Positions 27,360 to 36,702 of a DNA stretch of 64,000 nt are shown piece by piece. Numbering within the stretch: the stretch's first letter is position 1; each line of letters starts with the position of its first letter. The DNA lies in contig JANQOQ010000014.1 in assembly GCA_028285755.1 (NCBI GenBank), positions 434,001 through 498,000 of the forward strand, given 5' to 3'. The position numbers and the translations under genes are program-made. This stretch comes from Puniceicoccaceae bacterium (GTDB taxonomy: Bacteria > Verrucomicrobiota > Verrucomicrobiia > Opitutales > JAFGAQ01). The notes under the pieces were generated by a model. It worked only from the letters and a program-made list of their open reading frames with translations. It searched no databases and had not been told where the DNA came from.

Positions 27360-27959
27360 ATGGCTTTAGAAAATATAGTAAACGTAAGCGGCAGGGGAGT
27401 GCCCGTGATGGGAGATGATATCGATACCGATCGTATCATCCCTGCGCGATTTATGAAGTGCGTCACCTTTGATGGCCTGGGCGAATTTGCATTCTACGAT
27501 GCGATCAAGGAATTCGAAGAAGCGGGAAAAACACACCCGCTCAAAGACTCAAAATTTGAAGGAGCTTCAGTGCTCATTTCCGGTGCAAACTTCGGTTGTG
27601 GTAGCTCACGTGAGCATGCGCCGCAGTCCCTGGCGCGGGCTGGTATCAAAGCGATCATTTCGGAAAGTTTTGCAGAGATATTCTTTGGAAATTGCACCAC
27701 ACTGGGAGTGCCCTGTGTAACTTTACCGCGAGAAAAATTGAACGAATTGGCCGATTTGATCACCCAAGAGCCTGATACCATGATCAATATCGACCTCGAA
27801 AATAAATCGGTTACCGCAGGTGACTGGTCTTACTCTGTCAATTTACCGGAAACGGCTCACCAGGCACTCACCACCGGTCGATGGGACCCCATCACCGAGC
27901 TGTTGGAGAGTGATGTGGAGAGAGTCGCAGGCTCATTGTCTTACGTTGACGCAAAGTAA
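27360..27959 (+). CDS. leuD: 3-isopropylmalate dehydratase small subunit
   Basis: The swivel-domain partner of LeuC. 'DDIDTDRIIPARFMK' near the N-terminus and 'NFGCGSSREHAPQSL' in the middle are the substrate-binding signatures; 'ISESFAEIFFGNC' follows. Length 199 is normal. It is followed after 3 bp by a proton-channel gene, so the leu genes and exbBD are likely in one transcript even though their functions differ. Confidence 0.96.
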   Translation: MALENIVNVSGRGVPVMGDDIDTDRIIPARFMKCVTFDGLGEFAFYDAIKEFEEAGKTHPLKDSKFEGASVLISGANFGCGSSREHAPQSLARAGIKAIISESFAEIFFGNCTTLGVPCVTLPREKLNELADLITQEPDTMINIDLENKSVTAGDWSYSVNLPETAHQALTTGRWDPITELLESDVERVAGSLSYVDAK

Positions 27960-27962
27960 TCG

Positions 27963-28538
27963 ATGCAAAGCTTACTCGAGGGCGCCGGTTTATTTGTATA
28001 CCCACTGGGTTTACTCTCGTTATTGACGATCGCTATCATTGTGGAGCGATTGATCGCCTTGCGTAAGTCGGTGATCATCCCGGATGAGCTGGTAAATGCC
28101 TTCATCACCGGGGATGTGCTTCAGCGCAAAATCGATACCGGCACAGTCGGGGGTAGAATCGTTGAGTTTTACAAGGATAACCAGCCGGACGAGGAAGGCA
28201 TCAAGGCCTTTGCCCGGCTACAAATCAATAACATGGAGCGCGGGCTCTTTATACTCGATATCGTGATCGCTGCCGCACCCTTGTTGGGGCTGCTGGGAAC
28301 TGTCATCGGTCTTGTGAATGTGTTTGCAGGATTTTCTGCGGAGACGGGTTTGCCAGATCCCTCACAGTTTATTGAAGGCGTTGCGCTCGCTCTCTCGACC
28401 ACTGTTTTGGGCCTGAGTGTCGCGATTCCGGCTGTCATCGGCAATGCCTGGTTGATGCGCCGGGTGGAATCGCTGGCGTCGAAACTCAACGTGGGCGTGG
28501 AACGCCTGATTGATATTTCCAAAAAGCGGGATGCATGA
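27963..28538 (+). CDS. exbB: MotA/TolQ/ExbB proton channel protein
   Basis: Inner-membrane proton channel that, with ExbD, energises TonB for outer-membrane receptors (or Tol-like envelope systems). A 191-residue protein with an early helix ('LFVYPLGLLSLLTIAIIV'), a cytoplasmic loop and two late helices, 'IVIAAAPLLGLLGTVIGLV' and 'GVALALSTTVLGLSVAIPAVI', whose Thr residues and Gly-rich 'PLLGLLGTV' are the family signature. It overlaps exbD by 4 bp (ATGA). The two TonB receptors in this window would need such a motor, but other copies may exist in the genome. Confidence 0.9.
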   Translation: MQSLLEGAGLFVYPLGLLSLLTIAIIVERLIALRKSVIIPDELVNAFITGDVLQRKIDTGTVGGRIVEFYKDNQPDEEGIKAFARLQINNMERGLFILDIVIAAAPLLGLLGTVIGLVNVFAGFSAETGLPDPSQFIEGVALALSTTVLGLSVAIPAVIGNAWLMRRVESLASKLNVGVERLIDISKKRDA

Positions 28539-28933
28539 GCCTCTTGGTTGGCAAACGTCGTAAGAAGGGTGAGATCAATATCGTGCCCCTGGTGGACGTA
28601 CTCATGGTGCTGATCTTCTTCTTTCTCATGACGATGCAGTTCAAGCATGTGGATGTGCTCAATATCACTCCGCCGCAGATTGAAACCGCCGGAAGAAATA
28701 TGGTGACTGACCAGATTCTCATAGCCGTCAGTCCTGAAGGAGAATTTTATCTCAATAATACACTGGTTACCGGAGAGGTGCTTGAGCAGGCACTGCAGAT
28801 AGCCGGGGATGCCAATCCAGAGCAGCCGGTTCTTCTGATCTCTGATGAGGAAACCCCCCTCAAGCACGTAACACAGGTGCTTGACTGGTGCCGTGCGAAT
28901 CAGCTTAATAAAATACGCCTGAAATCGCGTTAA
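28535..28933 (+). CDS. exbD: ExbD/TolR biopolymer transport protein
   Basis: A 132-residue single-pass inner-membrane protein. The helix 'EINIVPLVDVLMVLIFFFLM' contains the essential membrane Asp of the ExbD/TolR family ('PLVDV'). The periplasmic domain has the usual 'VLLISDEETPLKHVTQVLDWCRA' pattern. It is coupled to exbB by an ATGA overlap and precedes a small zinc-ribbon membrane protein by 10 bp. Confidence 0.92.
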   Translation: MSLLVGKRRKKGEINIVPLVDVLMVLIFFFLMTMQFKHVDVLNITPPQIETAGRNMVTDQILIAVSPEGEFYLNNTLVTGEVLEQALQIAGDANPEQPVLLISDEETPLKHVTQVLDWCRANQLNKIRLKSR

Positions 28934-28943
28934 AGGACAAGTC

Positions 28944-29177
28944 ATGTTTGAGTTGGGTATAGAGATGTTTATCACCGCTATCTTGTTCGCAAGTATTGCC
29001 ACGATTGTATTTCTATGGGTCTATTACGATACTTTGGGTAAGACCGTTTTTGAGAAAAAGCGTCAACGTAATGTGTTTCACTGTATTCACTGTGGCCACG
29101 TTTATACGGCGGATATTGATGTGCAGGAGGCCATTTGCCCCCGCTGTGGAATGGATAATATCAAGCTTCGGTTTTAG
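28944..29177 (+). CDS. Small membrane protein with C-terminal zinc ribbon
   Basis: A 77-residue protein: one N-terminal membrane helix (about residues 9-28), a Lys/Arg-rich junction and a C-terminal 'CIHCGHVYTADIDVQEAICPRCGM' element (CxxC...CxxC, given here in part) that should bind one zinc ion. It is cotranscribed with exbBD. I do not recognise the family. Possible roles are an accessory of the proton channel or a redox/metal-sensing membrane protein; the sequence alone cannot decide. No frameshift or truncation signs. Confidence 0.8.
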   Translation: MFELGIEMFITAILFASIATIVFLWVYYDTLGKTVFEKKRQRNVFHCIHCGHVYTADIDVQEAICPRCGMDNIKLRF

Positions 29178-29185
29178 AGCCGTTG

Positions 29186-29246
29186 GCGTTTGATCCACAA
29201 TCCCCAGCTTTGGCATTAGTTATGCATCAAATGCTCCAACTTTTTT
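29186..29246 (+). terminator. Probable terminator after the exbBD/zinc-ribbon genes
   Basis: Arms at 29186-29194 and 29226-29234 pair over 9 positions with one mismatch, enclosing a 31-nt loop. Six T follow at 29241-29246. The large loop and the 6-nt gap before the T tract make it a moderate candidate. A further imperfect hairpin (29293-29301/29309-29317) lies before guaA and may affect its leader. Confidence 0.45.
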
Positions 29247-29338
29247 AAACGCTATTGGACGTTACTATTTAGACATAATTGAAAACTCTGGATTTTCGGG
29301 ATTGATTGTCCTGAAAACCCAACCTAGACAAAAATTGT

Positions 29339-30877
29339 ATGAGTGAATTATTAGCCGTATTGGATTTTGGCTCTCAGTATACACAGGTCATTGCGCGCAG
29401 AATACGCGAAAACCATGTTTATTCGAAAATTTACCGCTACGACACGCCGGTTGAAGTATTGCAGCAGGATGGGGTGAAGGCCATTATCCTGTCTGGCGGT
29501 CCCGCCAGTGTATTATCGGAAAATGCTCCGCTGCCGGACCCTAAAATTTTTGAGCTGAATGTACCTATTCTCGGAATTTGCTATGGGCTGCAGCTCATGG
29601 GTAAGCTTCTGGGGGGAGTCGTGGAAAACAGCACTGAGCGTGAATACGGCTATGGCATGCTCCAACGCAGTCAGCAATCGCAAATCTTCAACGGACTGCC
29701 CGAGACTTTTAAGGTCTGGAACTCTCACGGAGATCGCCTCGTCGAAATGCCGCCCGGCTTCGAAAGTATAGCAGTCACGGAAAACTCGCCGTACGCCGCC
29801 ATTGAGAATCGTGCTCGTAAATTCTTTGCGTTGCAGTTTCATCCGGAAGTAGTCCATACCCAGCATGGTAAGGAGATCATTGGTAATTATCTTAAGAAGG
29901 TTTGTGGCTTTCGCGGGGATTGGGTGATGAGCAATTACATCGAGAGCTCTATTGAGCAAATCCGAGAGCAGGTCGGGGACAGTAAAGTTATTCTGGGTCT
30001 CAGTGGCGGAGTGGATTCTTCCGTAGCTGCGGCGCTTATTCACCGGGCAATTGGCGATCAACTGAATTGTGTATTTGTGGATAATGGGGTGCTGCGCAAA
30101 GGTGAGCGCGAAGCCGTAGAGAGTATTTTTAAGGATAACTTCCATATGAATCTCACTACTATTGATGCCAGTGAGGAATTTCTGAGCGCGTTGGCTGATG
30201 TGGAAGATCCGGAGACCAAACGCAAGCTCATCGGTAACATCTTCGTGGAAGTATTTGAGCGAACGATCAGCCAATTCGGAGATGCAGAGTTCCTGGCACA
30301 GGGTACGCTCTACCCGGACATCATCGAAAGTGTGCCCATCGATGGCAATCCGGCGGCACTTATAAAATCCCACCATAATGTAGGCGGCTTACCGGAGCGC
30401 ATGAAGCTCAAGTTACTTGAGCCATTGAGCGAGCTTTTCAAAGATGAAGTGCGCGCCCTGGGTGAAGAGCTCGGGCTCAGCAAAGAGATGGTTTGGCGGC
30501 AACCTTTCCCCGGTCCCGGCCTGGCCGTACGTGTTATGGGAGATATCACCCGGGAGAAACTGGACATCCTGCGCAATGCCGATGTGATCCTCATTGAGGA
30601 AATGCGCAAAGCTAACTACTATTACAAAGTCTGGCAATCATTCTGCGTATTTCTACCGGTACGCACCGTAGGCGTTATGGGCGATGAACGCACCTACGAT
30701 TATGTCATTGCAATACGTTGTGTGGAAAGTCAGGATGCGATGACTGCGGATTGGGCACATTTGCCTTACGAACTACTGCGAACCGTGTCCAGTCGCATCA
30801 TTAACGAAGTGAAGCACGTGAACCGCGTGGTTTACGACATTAGCTCTAAGCCTCCCAGCACGATTGAGTGGGAGTAG
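29339..30877 (+). CDS. guaA: GMP synthase (glutamine-hydrolysing)
   Basis: Converts XMP to GMP using glutamine. Class I amidotransferase domain at residues 1-200 with the nucleophile in 'GICYGLQLM' and the His/Glu pair in 'FHPEVVHT'. The ATP-pyrophosphatase P-loop is '[15 protein letters not shown]'. The C-terminal dimerisation domain ends '[18 protein letters not shown]', the universal GuaA terminus. Length 512 is normal. It is preceded by a 161-bp spacer; no guaB in the window. Confidence 0.98.
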   Translation: MSELLAVLDFGSQYTQVIARRIRENHVYSKIYRYDTPVEVLQQDGVKAIILSGGPASVLSENAPLPDPKIFELNVPILGICYGLQLMGKLLGGVVENSTEREYGYGMLQRSQQSQIFNGLPETFKVWNSHGDRLVEMPPGFESIAVTENSPYAAIENRARKFFALQFHPEVVHTQHGKEIIGNYLKKVCGFRGDWVMSNYIESSIEQIREQVGDSKVILGLSGGVDSSVAAALIHRAIGDQLNCVFVDNGVLRKGEREAVESIFKDNFHMNLTTIDASEEFLSALADVEDPETKRKLIGNIFVEVFERTISQFGDAEFLAQGTLYPDIIESVPIDGNPAALIKSHHNVGGLPERMKLKLLEPLSELFKDEVRALGEELGLSKEMVWRQPFPGPGLAVRVMGDITREKLDILRNADVILIEEMRKANYYYKVWQSFCVFLPVRTVGVMGDERTYDYVIAIRCVESQDAMTADWAHLPYELLRTVSSRIINEVKHVNRVVYDISSKPPSTIEWE

Positions 30878-30902
30878 TCCATTTACCTTTTACAATACCC
30901 TT

Positions 30903-31667
30903 ATGATAATCATGAAAAACGGATTAAAGCCGTTGTGGTCAGTCATTGCCACGGCGTTCATTTTTACGACTATAACGAGTAGTGCCGTCGCTGCTGAGCT
31001 CGAAGCAGTGATTGACAAGGCACGCGCCTATCTGGGAAGCGAAGAGGCTTTGAACGGCATCGAAACCCTGCAATACAAAGGTAATATTACAATTTTTAAC
31101 GAGGAAGAAAATCAGGAAGGCCGGGTTACGCTGACATTCGCAAAACCCTTTAGCCAAACCATCTTTCTGGATCTGGGCAACATTACCAAACTCACCGGCT
31201 ATAATGGCTATGAAGGCTACGAGCAGATCACCCAGCAAGTGGAGGGTGAAGAAGAGCCACTCGTCGGGACAACCTCGCTGAGCCTTGTAGAGACCCGTCG
31301 TCTAAAAGCCTCTTCCCTCGAAAACCTCGGATTTTTTAGGCCCTATAAAAACCTTGAAGACCGTGCATCCTACCTGGGCCAGGAAGAGCTGGAGGGCAAG
31401 CAGGTGGATGTAATCCTCTATGAGCATCCCGGAGGATTCGAATACAAGCGTTTCTTTGACGTAACGACTGGCGACATGTTGAAATCCGTCACCGAGAGTG
31501 GCATCACTACTATTGAAGAGGGCGATATCACAGTGGATGGGATCCAGTTTACGCAAAAAGTAACGGTGCTCACGAGCAGTGGCAAGCCTCAGTTTGAGAT
31601 GGTATTTGATGAAATCCTGGTGAATCCGGAAATTCCCGGTCGTTCATTTGATTATCCGTTGTTCTAG
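30903..31667 (+). CDS. Exported LolA-like/lipoprotein-sorting-like protein of unknown function
   Basis: About 254 residues with a clear signal peptide ('LWSVIATAFIFTTITSSAVAA'). The mature part begins 'AVIDKARAYLGSEEALNGIETLQYKGNI' and continues as a series of beta strands, a pattern seen in LolA/outer-membrane lipoprotein-sorting-like proteins of Bacteroidota and Verrucomicrobiota. ATG 30903 or 30912 is the probable start; the frame opens earlier inside guaA but that would place residues before the signal peptide. It lies between guaA and hisD, with no functional link evident. Confidence 0.7.
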   Translation: MIIMKNGLKPLWSVIATAFIFTTITSSAVAAELEAVIDKARAYLGSEEALNGIETLQYKGNITIFNEEENQEGRVTLTFAKPFSQTIFLDLGNITKLTGYNGYEGYEQITQQVEGEEEPLVGTTSLSLVETRRLKASSLENLGFFRPYKNLEDRASYLGQEELEGKQVDVILYEHPGGFEYKRFFDVTTGDMLKSVTESGITTIEEGDITVDGIQFTQKVTVLTSSGKPQFEMVFDEILVNPEIPGRSFDYPLF

Positions 31668-31681
31668 GTCTCCTTAAGTGT

Positions 31682-32986
31682 ATGAAGATTTATGAGGCGG
31701 GCAGTGCTGAGCTCAGCGAGTTTCTGAATGCGTTTGAGCGCAATGAGGAAGCTCAGGATAAAGTCACAGAGATCGTTGCGGGAGTCATCGCCCAAGTACG
31801 CCAAGGGGGTGATCAAGCGATATTTCAGTACACCGCTCAATTTGACGGAGCCCAAATCAACACTGAGGATTTTCGGGTTACCGAGGCCGAGCTTCAGGCA
31901 GGCTACGACTCACTGAGTGAAGACGATTTAGCGCATATCCAAAAAGCCAAGACTCAGGTGGAGTGGTTTCACAAGATTACCAAACCTGAGAACTGGGGCC
32001 ATACGAATCAGGACGGTGCGGATATTGGCGAACGCTTTTACCCGATCCAGTCCGTGGGGATTTATATTCCCGGAGGCCGGGTGCCCCTGGTTTCTTCTGT
32101 GATCATGTCGGTCGCCCTTGCGAAGATTGCGGGGAATCCGCGTATTGTGGTGGCGACACCCCCCTTGGCAGATGGCAGCATTTCGCCGGGAATGTTGGCT
32201 GCCCTGAAGATCTGCGGCGCAGACGAGATTTATAAGATGGGCGGCTCTCAGGCCATTGCAGCGATGGCATACGGTACGGAAACGGTGAAGCCCGTGGATA
32301 AAATTTTTGGCCCGGGGAATGCCTATGTGCTTGAAGCGAAGCGTCAGGTATTCGGCAAGGTGGGCATCGATCTCTTGCCAGGCCCCAGTGAGGTGGCGAT
32401 ACTTGCAGATGAGACGGCAAATCCCGAATGGGTGGCCGCAGACCTGCTCGCACAGGCAGAACACGGTACGGGCAAGGAGCGGGTGTTTTTAGTAGCGAGC
32501 AGCGAAGAGATTATCAGGCAGGTGGAAGCTGCGATAGTCAACCAACTGCCAAAACTCAGCCATTCGGATGCCATTGCCAATGTGATGGATAAAGGCTATG
32601 TGCGCATTACTTTTAATGAGCTAAGTGATGCCATCGATGTCTTAAATCAAATCGCACCGGAGCACTTTGAGCTTCAGGTGAAAGATGAATGGTTTGACGA
32701 GGTGCAGCAGGGCGTCACTACAGCGGGCGCTATGCTATTAGGCCACCACAGCCCAACCGTTTTGGGAGACTTTACCGCAGGACCCAGCCATACGCTGCCA
32801 ACCGGGGGAGCGGGTCGTTTCTTAAGTGGCTTGCGCATTACGGATTTTCTGAGACGCACCAGTGTCGTTAAATATACGGCTGATAATTTGCCCAATGCAC
32901 GTGACGTAGTCCGCACCTTCAGTCGACTGGAACAGCTGGACGCCCATGGCAATTCTCTGGAAGTTCGTTTTGGGGACAAGAAGTGA
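31682..32986 (+). CDS. hisD: Histidinol dehydrogenase
   Basis: Catalyses the last two oxidations from histidinol to histidine, zinc and NAD dependent. 'YIPGGRVPLVSSVIMS', 'GGSQAIAAMAYGTETV', 'KIFGPGNAYV' and 'GIDLLPGPSEVAILAD' are the usual motifs. The catalytic Glu-His pair is in 'IAPEHFEL', and 'GPSHTLPTGGAGRFLSGL' supplies a zinc ligand. Length 434 is normal. It is separated from other his genes and overlaps maf by 4 bp (GTGA). Confidence 0.97.
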   Translation: MKIYEAGSAELSEFLNAFERNEEAQDKVTEIVAGVIAQVRQGGDQAIFQYTAQFDGAQINTEDFRVTEAELQAGYDSLSEDDLAHIQKAKTQVEWFHKITKPENWGHTNQDGADIGERFYPIQSVGIYIPGGRVPLVSSVIMSVALAKIAGNPRIVVATPPLADGSISPGMLAALKICGADEIYKMGGSQAIAAMAYGTETVKPVDKIFGPGNAYVLEAKRQVFGKVGIDLLPGPSEVAILADETANPEWVAADLLAQAEHGTGKERVFLVASSEEIIRQVEAAIVNQLPKLSHSDAIANVMDKGYVRITFNELSDAIDVLNQIAPEHFELQVKDEWFDEVQQGVTTAGAMLLGHHSPTVLGDFTAGPSHTLPTGGAGRFLSGLRITDFLRRTSVVKYTADNLPNARDVVRTFSRLEQLDAHGNSLEVRFGDKK

Positions 32987-33561
32987 CTTCCAGAATCATA
33001 CTGGCATCCGGTTCGTCGCGCAGGCAGGAGCTGCTAAAGGAATGCATTAGCCAATTTGAGGTCGTTGTTCCTCAGGTTGAGGAGCTGAAGTATTCTGAAG
33101 CCGGGAACCAAGAGCTAGCCCGTCAGAACAGTATATTGAAAGCGGATGCCACGGCATCCGCACATCCGGATGCATGGGTCATTGGTTCCGATACGGTTGT
33201 GAGTTTGGATGGCAAGAGCTTTGGCAAACCATCCTCCCTGGATGAAGCTCGCGAAATGCTGCTAAAACTGTCTGGAAAAACGCACGATGTGCTTTCGGGC
33301 ATTGCGCTTATCAACCAGTCAAAGAGTATCCAAATATCTGAAGTCGTATCGAGCCGGGTGATTTTTTATCCGCTCACAGACACTTTAATGGATGATTATC
33401 TTATGAATCATGACCCCACTCAGTTTGCTGGCGCCTATCCCATACAATATACACTCGGCACACTCGTTGCGGGCTATGAAGGCTCGTATAAAAATATCGT
33501 CGGGCTTCCGGTTGAGCGACTTACGGAAATATTGAAAGAAAATGGCGTAACCCCTAGCTGA
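32983..33561 (+). CDS. maf: Maf-family nucleoside triphosphate pyrophosphatase
   Basis: Hydrolyses dTTP/UTP or modified nucleotides to monophosphates; linked to septum control in some bacteria. 'ILASGSSRRQELL' at the N-terminus, 'VIGSDTVVSLDGKSFGKP' and 'KTHDVLSGIAL' are the family motifs. Length 192 is normal. The start is GTG 32983 overlapping the hisD stop, so the two are translationally coupled. Its 3' end overlaps the convergent gene by 8 bp. Confidence 0.93.
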   Translation: MTSRIILASGSSRRQELLKECISQFEVVVPQVEELKYSEAGNQELARQNSILKADATASAHPDAWVIGSDTVVSLDGKSFGKPSSLDEAREMLLKLSGKTHDVLSGIALINQSKSIQISEVVSSRVIFYPLTDTLMDDYLMNHDPTQFAGAYPIQYTLGTLVAGYEGSYKNIVGLPVERLTEILKENGVTPS

Positions 33562-35059
33562 GCGCTTCTTCGAGCACCTGGATGATTTCATCTACAGGCT
33601 CAGTACCGATCGAGAGCCGTACCATTTCCGGGTGAACTCCTGCATTGTGCATATACTGGCGGCCCTGCTCGGTCCGAATCAGGTCATAATGGGCCAGATA
33701 TAGATAAGGGCATACCAGCGAAAATACCGTTCCAAAACTCGGGCCTTTGGGGAGTTTGACCCGGTCGTAAAATACATGAAGTGGTTCCTTGAATTTTACG
33801 GTGATCACACTGCCAACGGCTCCCGGATTACGCTCAAATTGTTTATAAAACTCCGCATGGCCCTCCTGATAGGCCCAGTGTATGGATTCTACTGCAGGAT
33901 GGTTTTGCAAAAAGTCAGCAACTACAGGAGTATTTTCATTCAGCTTTTCCAGAATGGAGTATGCTGTGGGCAGCGTTGCACTCAAATACGCGATATCCCT
34001 TGCATAGGGTTTACTGATGTATTGAGGCAGAAGCTCGGCAAGCGGGTCGCCAAATGGGGATTCGCTATTGATGCATAGCGCACCCATCATGACATCACCC
34101 CGATAGCCGGAATATTTGGTGAGGCTGCAGGTAACTACGTCCCCCCAGGGGCAGAGATCCATGTTTTGAGGAGATACCAGGGAAGGGTCCAGAATCAGGA
34201 TCGTCTGGGCTTCGCGGCATGCTGTCTGGATAGCTTTAAGGTCCGGTGTATGCACGAGTGGGTTCGCCGGAGCCTCAATGACCACGGCCGCTACCGGGTT
34301 GTTCTTGATGTAGCTGCAAATGGCTTCGGTGGAGCTGCCATCGTGGAAGTGTTTGTGGGTGCCTGAACGCCCTATATACTTATTTAAAATATGGGTCGTG
34401 TCCATATACAGCCAGCCCACAGAAATCCAGTGGCTTCGATCCTGCTGTAACTCCTTTGCAGCACGGAAAGCCGCGTAGAATGCATTCATGCCACTATTCG
34501 TCGGAATAATGCTATGTGTGCAGCCAGGACTAAACCACTCGCTGAGTTGTTGATTAAAGTAGCCTTCATCCACTGTGGATCGGGGTTCCTCCGTTGGACG
34601 GGAATCTATAAGATCGAGCTTGAGGAGGAGATCTTCAGCCTGCCGGGAAAGCAGCCCGCAACCCGTGTGCTGGATGTAATTTTTAACATCCGTGATTTGA
34701 CGAGAATCTTTTGGTAGGGTCAGTATTCCGATCCCTTGCCACTCTAATGTTTGGTAAGGGTTAGGGAGCTCAAGGTCTCTCGCGGCTGCTTCTGCACCGT
34801 AGGCATTTGCAAAACAGAAGAGGGATACTTCCCGGCCTAAACTCAGATGATCCTGCAAATGCTCTGAGAGCCTTGTGATCCACGCATGCTGCACAAATCG
34901 GGGGTAGCCGGACAGGATTTTTGCCATCGCATGCGGCTCCTTTTCTTCATAGGAAACCACATCTTTCAGGGTAGGCAGACTCAGTGAAACGGCGTGGGGG
35001 CTGTCCGGAATGCGCTGACCTAAAGGAAAGTGTTGAAAACTATTAAAAAATTTGTCCAT
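33554..35059 (-). CDS. Cystathionine gamma-synthase-like PLP enzyme, fungal STR2 type
   Basis: A 501-residue Cys/Met-metabolism PLP enzyme. The PLP-binding Lys is in 'TCSLTKYSGYRGDVMMGAL', preceded by 'LILDPSLVSP' for the Asp that contacts the ring nitrogen. The first 110 residues form an extension with 'VSLSLPTLKDVVSYEEKE' and 'SGYPRFVQH', which resembles the N-terminal region of fungal cystathionine gamma-synthases (STR2/Met-7) and is absent from bacterial MetB. It may make cystathionine from an activated homoserine and cysteine. No other methionine gene is adjacent. A minor stem at 35103-35110/35118-35125 lies upstream; I see no SAM-riboswitch core. Confidence 0.8.
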   Translation of the reverse strand: MDKFFNSFQHFPLGQRIPDSPHAVSLSLPTLKDVVSYEEKEPHAMAKILSGYPRFVQHAWITRLSEHLQDHLSLGREVSLFCFANAYGAEAAARDLELPNPYQTLEWQGIGILTLPKDSRQITDVKNYIQHTGCGLLSRQAEDLLLKLDLIDSRPTEEPRSTVDEGYFNQQLSEWFSPGCTHSIIPTNSGMNAFYAAFRAAKELQQDRSHWISVGWLYMDTTHILNKYIGRSGTHKHFHDGSSTEAICSYIKNNPVAAVVIEAPANPLVHTPDLKAIQTACREAQTILILDPSLVSPQNMDLCPWGDVVTCSLTKYSGYRGDVMMGALCINSESPFGDPLAELLPQYISKPYARDIAYLSATLPTAYSILEKLNENTPVVADFLQNHPAVESIHWAYQEGHAEFYKQFERNPGAVGSVITVKFKEPLHVFYDRVKLPKGPSFGTVFSLVCPYLYLAHYDLIRTEQGRQYMHNAGVHPEMVRLSIGTEPVDEIIQVLEEALS

Positions 35060-35187
35060 TATGGTAGTTCGCTGCTATACTTAACAATGCGATTGGCAAA
35101 CCTCACTCGAAATAGTATCGGGTGACCTGTCAACGTCATTGAAACCACATTTCATTCCCAATTAATCCATTACGCCACGATCTTTAC

Positions 35188-36615
35188 ATGGAGTTTGATA
35201 TTACCCTGCCAGAAATTTCAGTAGATGTTGTTCCGAACCCCAAGGGGGATCGTATTTACTTTCTGCCCAAAGGACATGACCCTATCAAAAATGTTGCGGA
35301 AGATGAGTTTTCGGGGAGTGTGGGAGATTCATTATTACTACGGGACCGGCGTGGGAAGCTTTACTATGCAGGGGTAGGGGGTGACCCTATAATCAAGTTG
35401 GATACCTACCGTAAAGCAAGCTCCATGGCTGCACGTGCTCTCCAGTCAAAAGGAAGCACGACCTTAACCTTTGTTTGCCCTGGAGATCACTTTGATGTCT
35501 CGCCCATCGTGGAAGGCGCTTTGATTGGTTTGTATCGTTATGAGGCGTTTCTCGATGATGCGGCCAAGAGCAAGTCTACCGTAACCAAAATACAGATAGC
35601 CGTAGATGCTCCCAACCTGGGATTTGCAAGACAGCAGGCGGATAAGGCAATCGCCCTGGGGAGTGCCAATAACTGGACACGTGAGCTCGGCAATACCCCG
35701 GCAAACGTCATGACCCCCGCAAATCTGGCGAAAGCGGCTCAATCCATGGCCCAAAACTACGGGCTAAAGTGCACGATTTTTGAGGAGAAAGAACTCTCCA
35801 AACAGGGTTTCGGAGGAATTCTCGCGGTAGGCCAGGGTTCGCGTAATCCCCCGCGGCTGGTGGTGCTTGAGGCCATCAACGGAAAAAAGTCCCAAGCCAA
35901 AATCTGTGTAGTGGGTAAGGCGATCACCTTTGACAGCGGAGGCCTTAATCTAAAAACCGGGAACTCCATGGCGGACATGAAGTTCGACAAAATGGGAGGT
36001 TGTGCGGTATTGGGCATTATGCGGGCTCTTGCGGAAATGGGTACACGCAAAAATGTAGTAGGTATACTCGCAATTGCCGAGAATATGCCCAGTGGGAATG
36101 CCTACCGGCCAAGCGACATCATTACCACCTATGATGGGAAAACCATCGAAATCATCAATACCGACGCAGAGGGCCGAATCGTGCTTGCCGATGCGATTGC
36201 TTATGCGCGTAAAAAATTTAACCCCCATGTGCTTATCGAGCTTTCCACCCTGACGGGCTCTTGTATGGTTGCGCTGGGCCACAAGCGTGCCGGCCTGTTC
36301 ACCGAGGATAAGAAAATCAAGGATAAGCTGATCCGCATTGGCGAGAGCACGGGGGACCTTGTATGGCCATTACCCTATGGAGGCGAATTTGATGAGGATA
36401 TCAAAAGCGAAGTTGCCACGGTTAAGAACGTGGGGGATCGCTACGGAGGTGCATCCTTTGCTGCGAGTTTTCTCAAGAAATGGGCCGATAAGACGCCCTT
36501 TGTACATCTGGATATTGCCGGTCCCTCTTATCAAACTCGATCTACCCCATACTCCATCAAAGGAGCATCCGGGTTTGGAGTTCGCCTGGTTACCGAATAT
36601 GTCCTCGAATCCTGA
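35188..36615 (+). CDS. pepA: Leucyl aminopeptidase (M17)
   Basis: Cytosolic zinc or manganese aminopeptidase. The N-terminal macro-like domain (about residues 1-150) is followed by the catalytic domain with 'VVGKAITFDSGGLNLK' (metal-binding Lys and Asp), 'ADMKFDKMGGCAVLG' and the signature 'NTDAEGRIVLADAIAYA'. Length 475 is normal. The 'VVGKAITF' has Ala where many members have Gly, a minor variant. It is alone on its transcript as far as I can see, divergent from the PLP enzyme gene with a 128-bp spacer. Confidence 0.96.
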   Translation: MEFDITLPEISVDVVPNPKGDRIYFLPKGHDPIKNVAEDEFSGSVGDSLLLRDRRGKLYYAGVGGDPIIKLDTYRKASSMAARALQSKGSTTLTFVCPGDHFDVSPIVEGALIGLYRYEAFLDDAAKSKSTVTKIQIAVDAPNLGFARQQADKAIALGSANNWTRELGNTPANVMTPANLAKAAQSMAQNYGLKCTIFEEKELSKQGFGGILAVGQGSRNPPRLVVLEAINGKKSQAKICVVGKAITFDSGGLNLKTGNSMADMKFDKMGGCAVLGIMRALAEMGTRKNVVGILAIAENMPSGNAYRPSDIITTYDGKTIEIINTDAEGRIVLADAIAYARKKFNPHVLIELSTLTGSCMVALGHKRAGLFTEDKKIKDKLIRIGESTGDLVWPLPYGGEFDEDIKSEVATVKNVGDRYGGASFAASFLKKWADKTPFVHLDIAGPSYQTRSTPYSIKGASGFGVRLVTEYVLES

Positions 36616-36702
36616 TTATAAAAAATCCTACTAGAATTTCATTTTTGCTTGGGCTCTTGCCCTGAAATCCTACAAATATCGATACTTTAATCTAAAAATA
36701 AT

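Noticed and set aside
29513-30376. 287-codon open frame on the minus strand
   Set aside because: Antisense to guaA and without recognisable motifs; a shadow frame.
35060-35187. SAM riboswitch before the cystathionine gamma-synthase-like gene
   Set aside because: Only one short stem (35103-35125) is seen; none of the SAM-I, SAM-II or SAM-IV core signatures is present.
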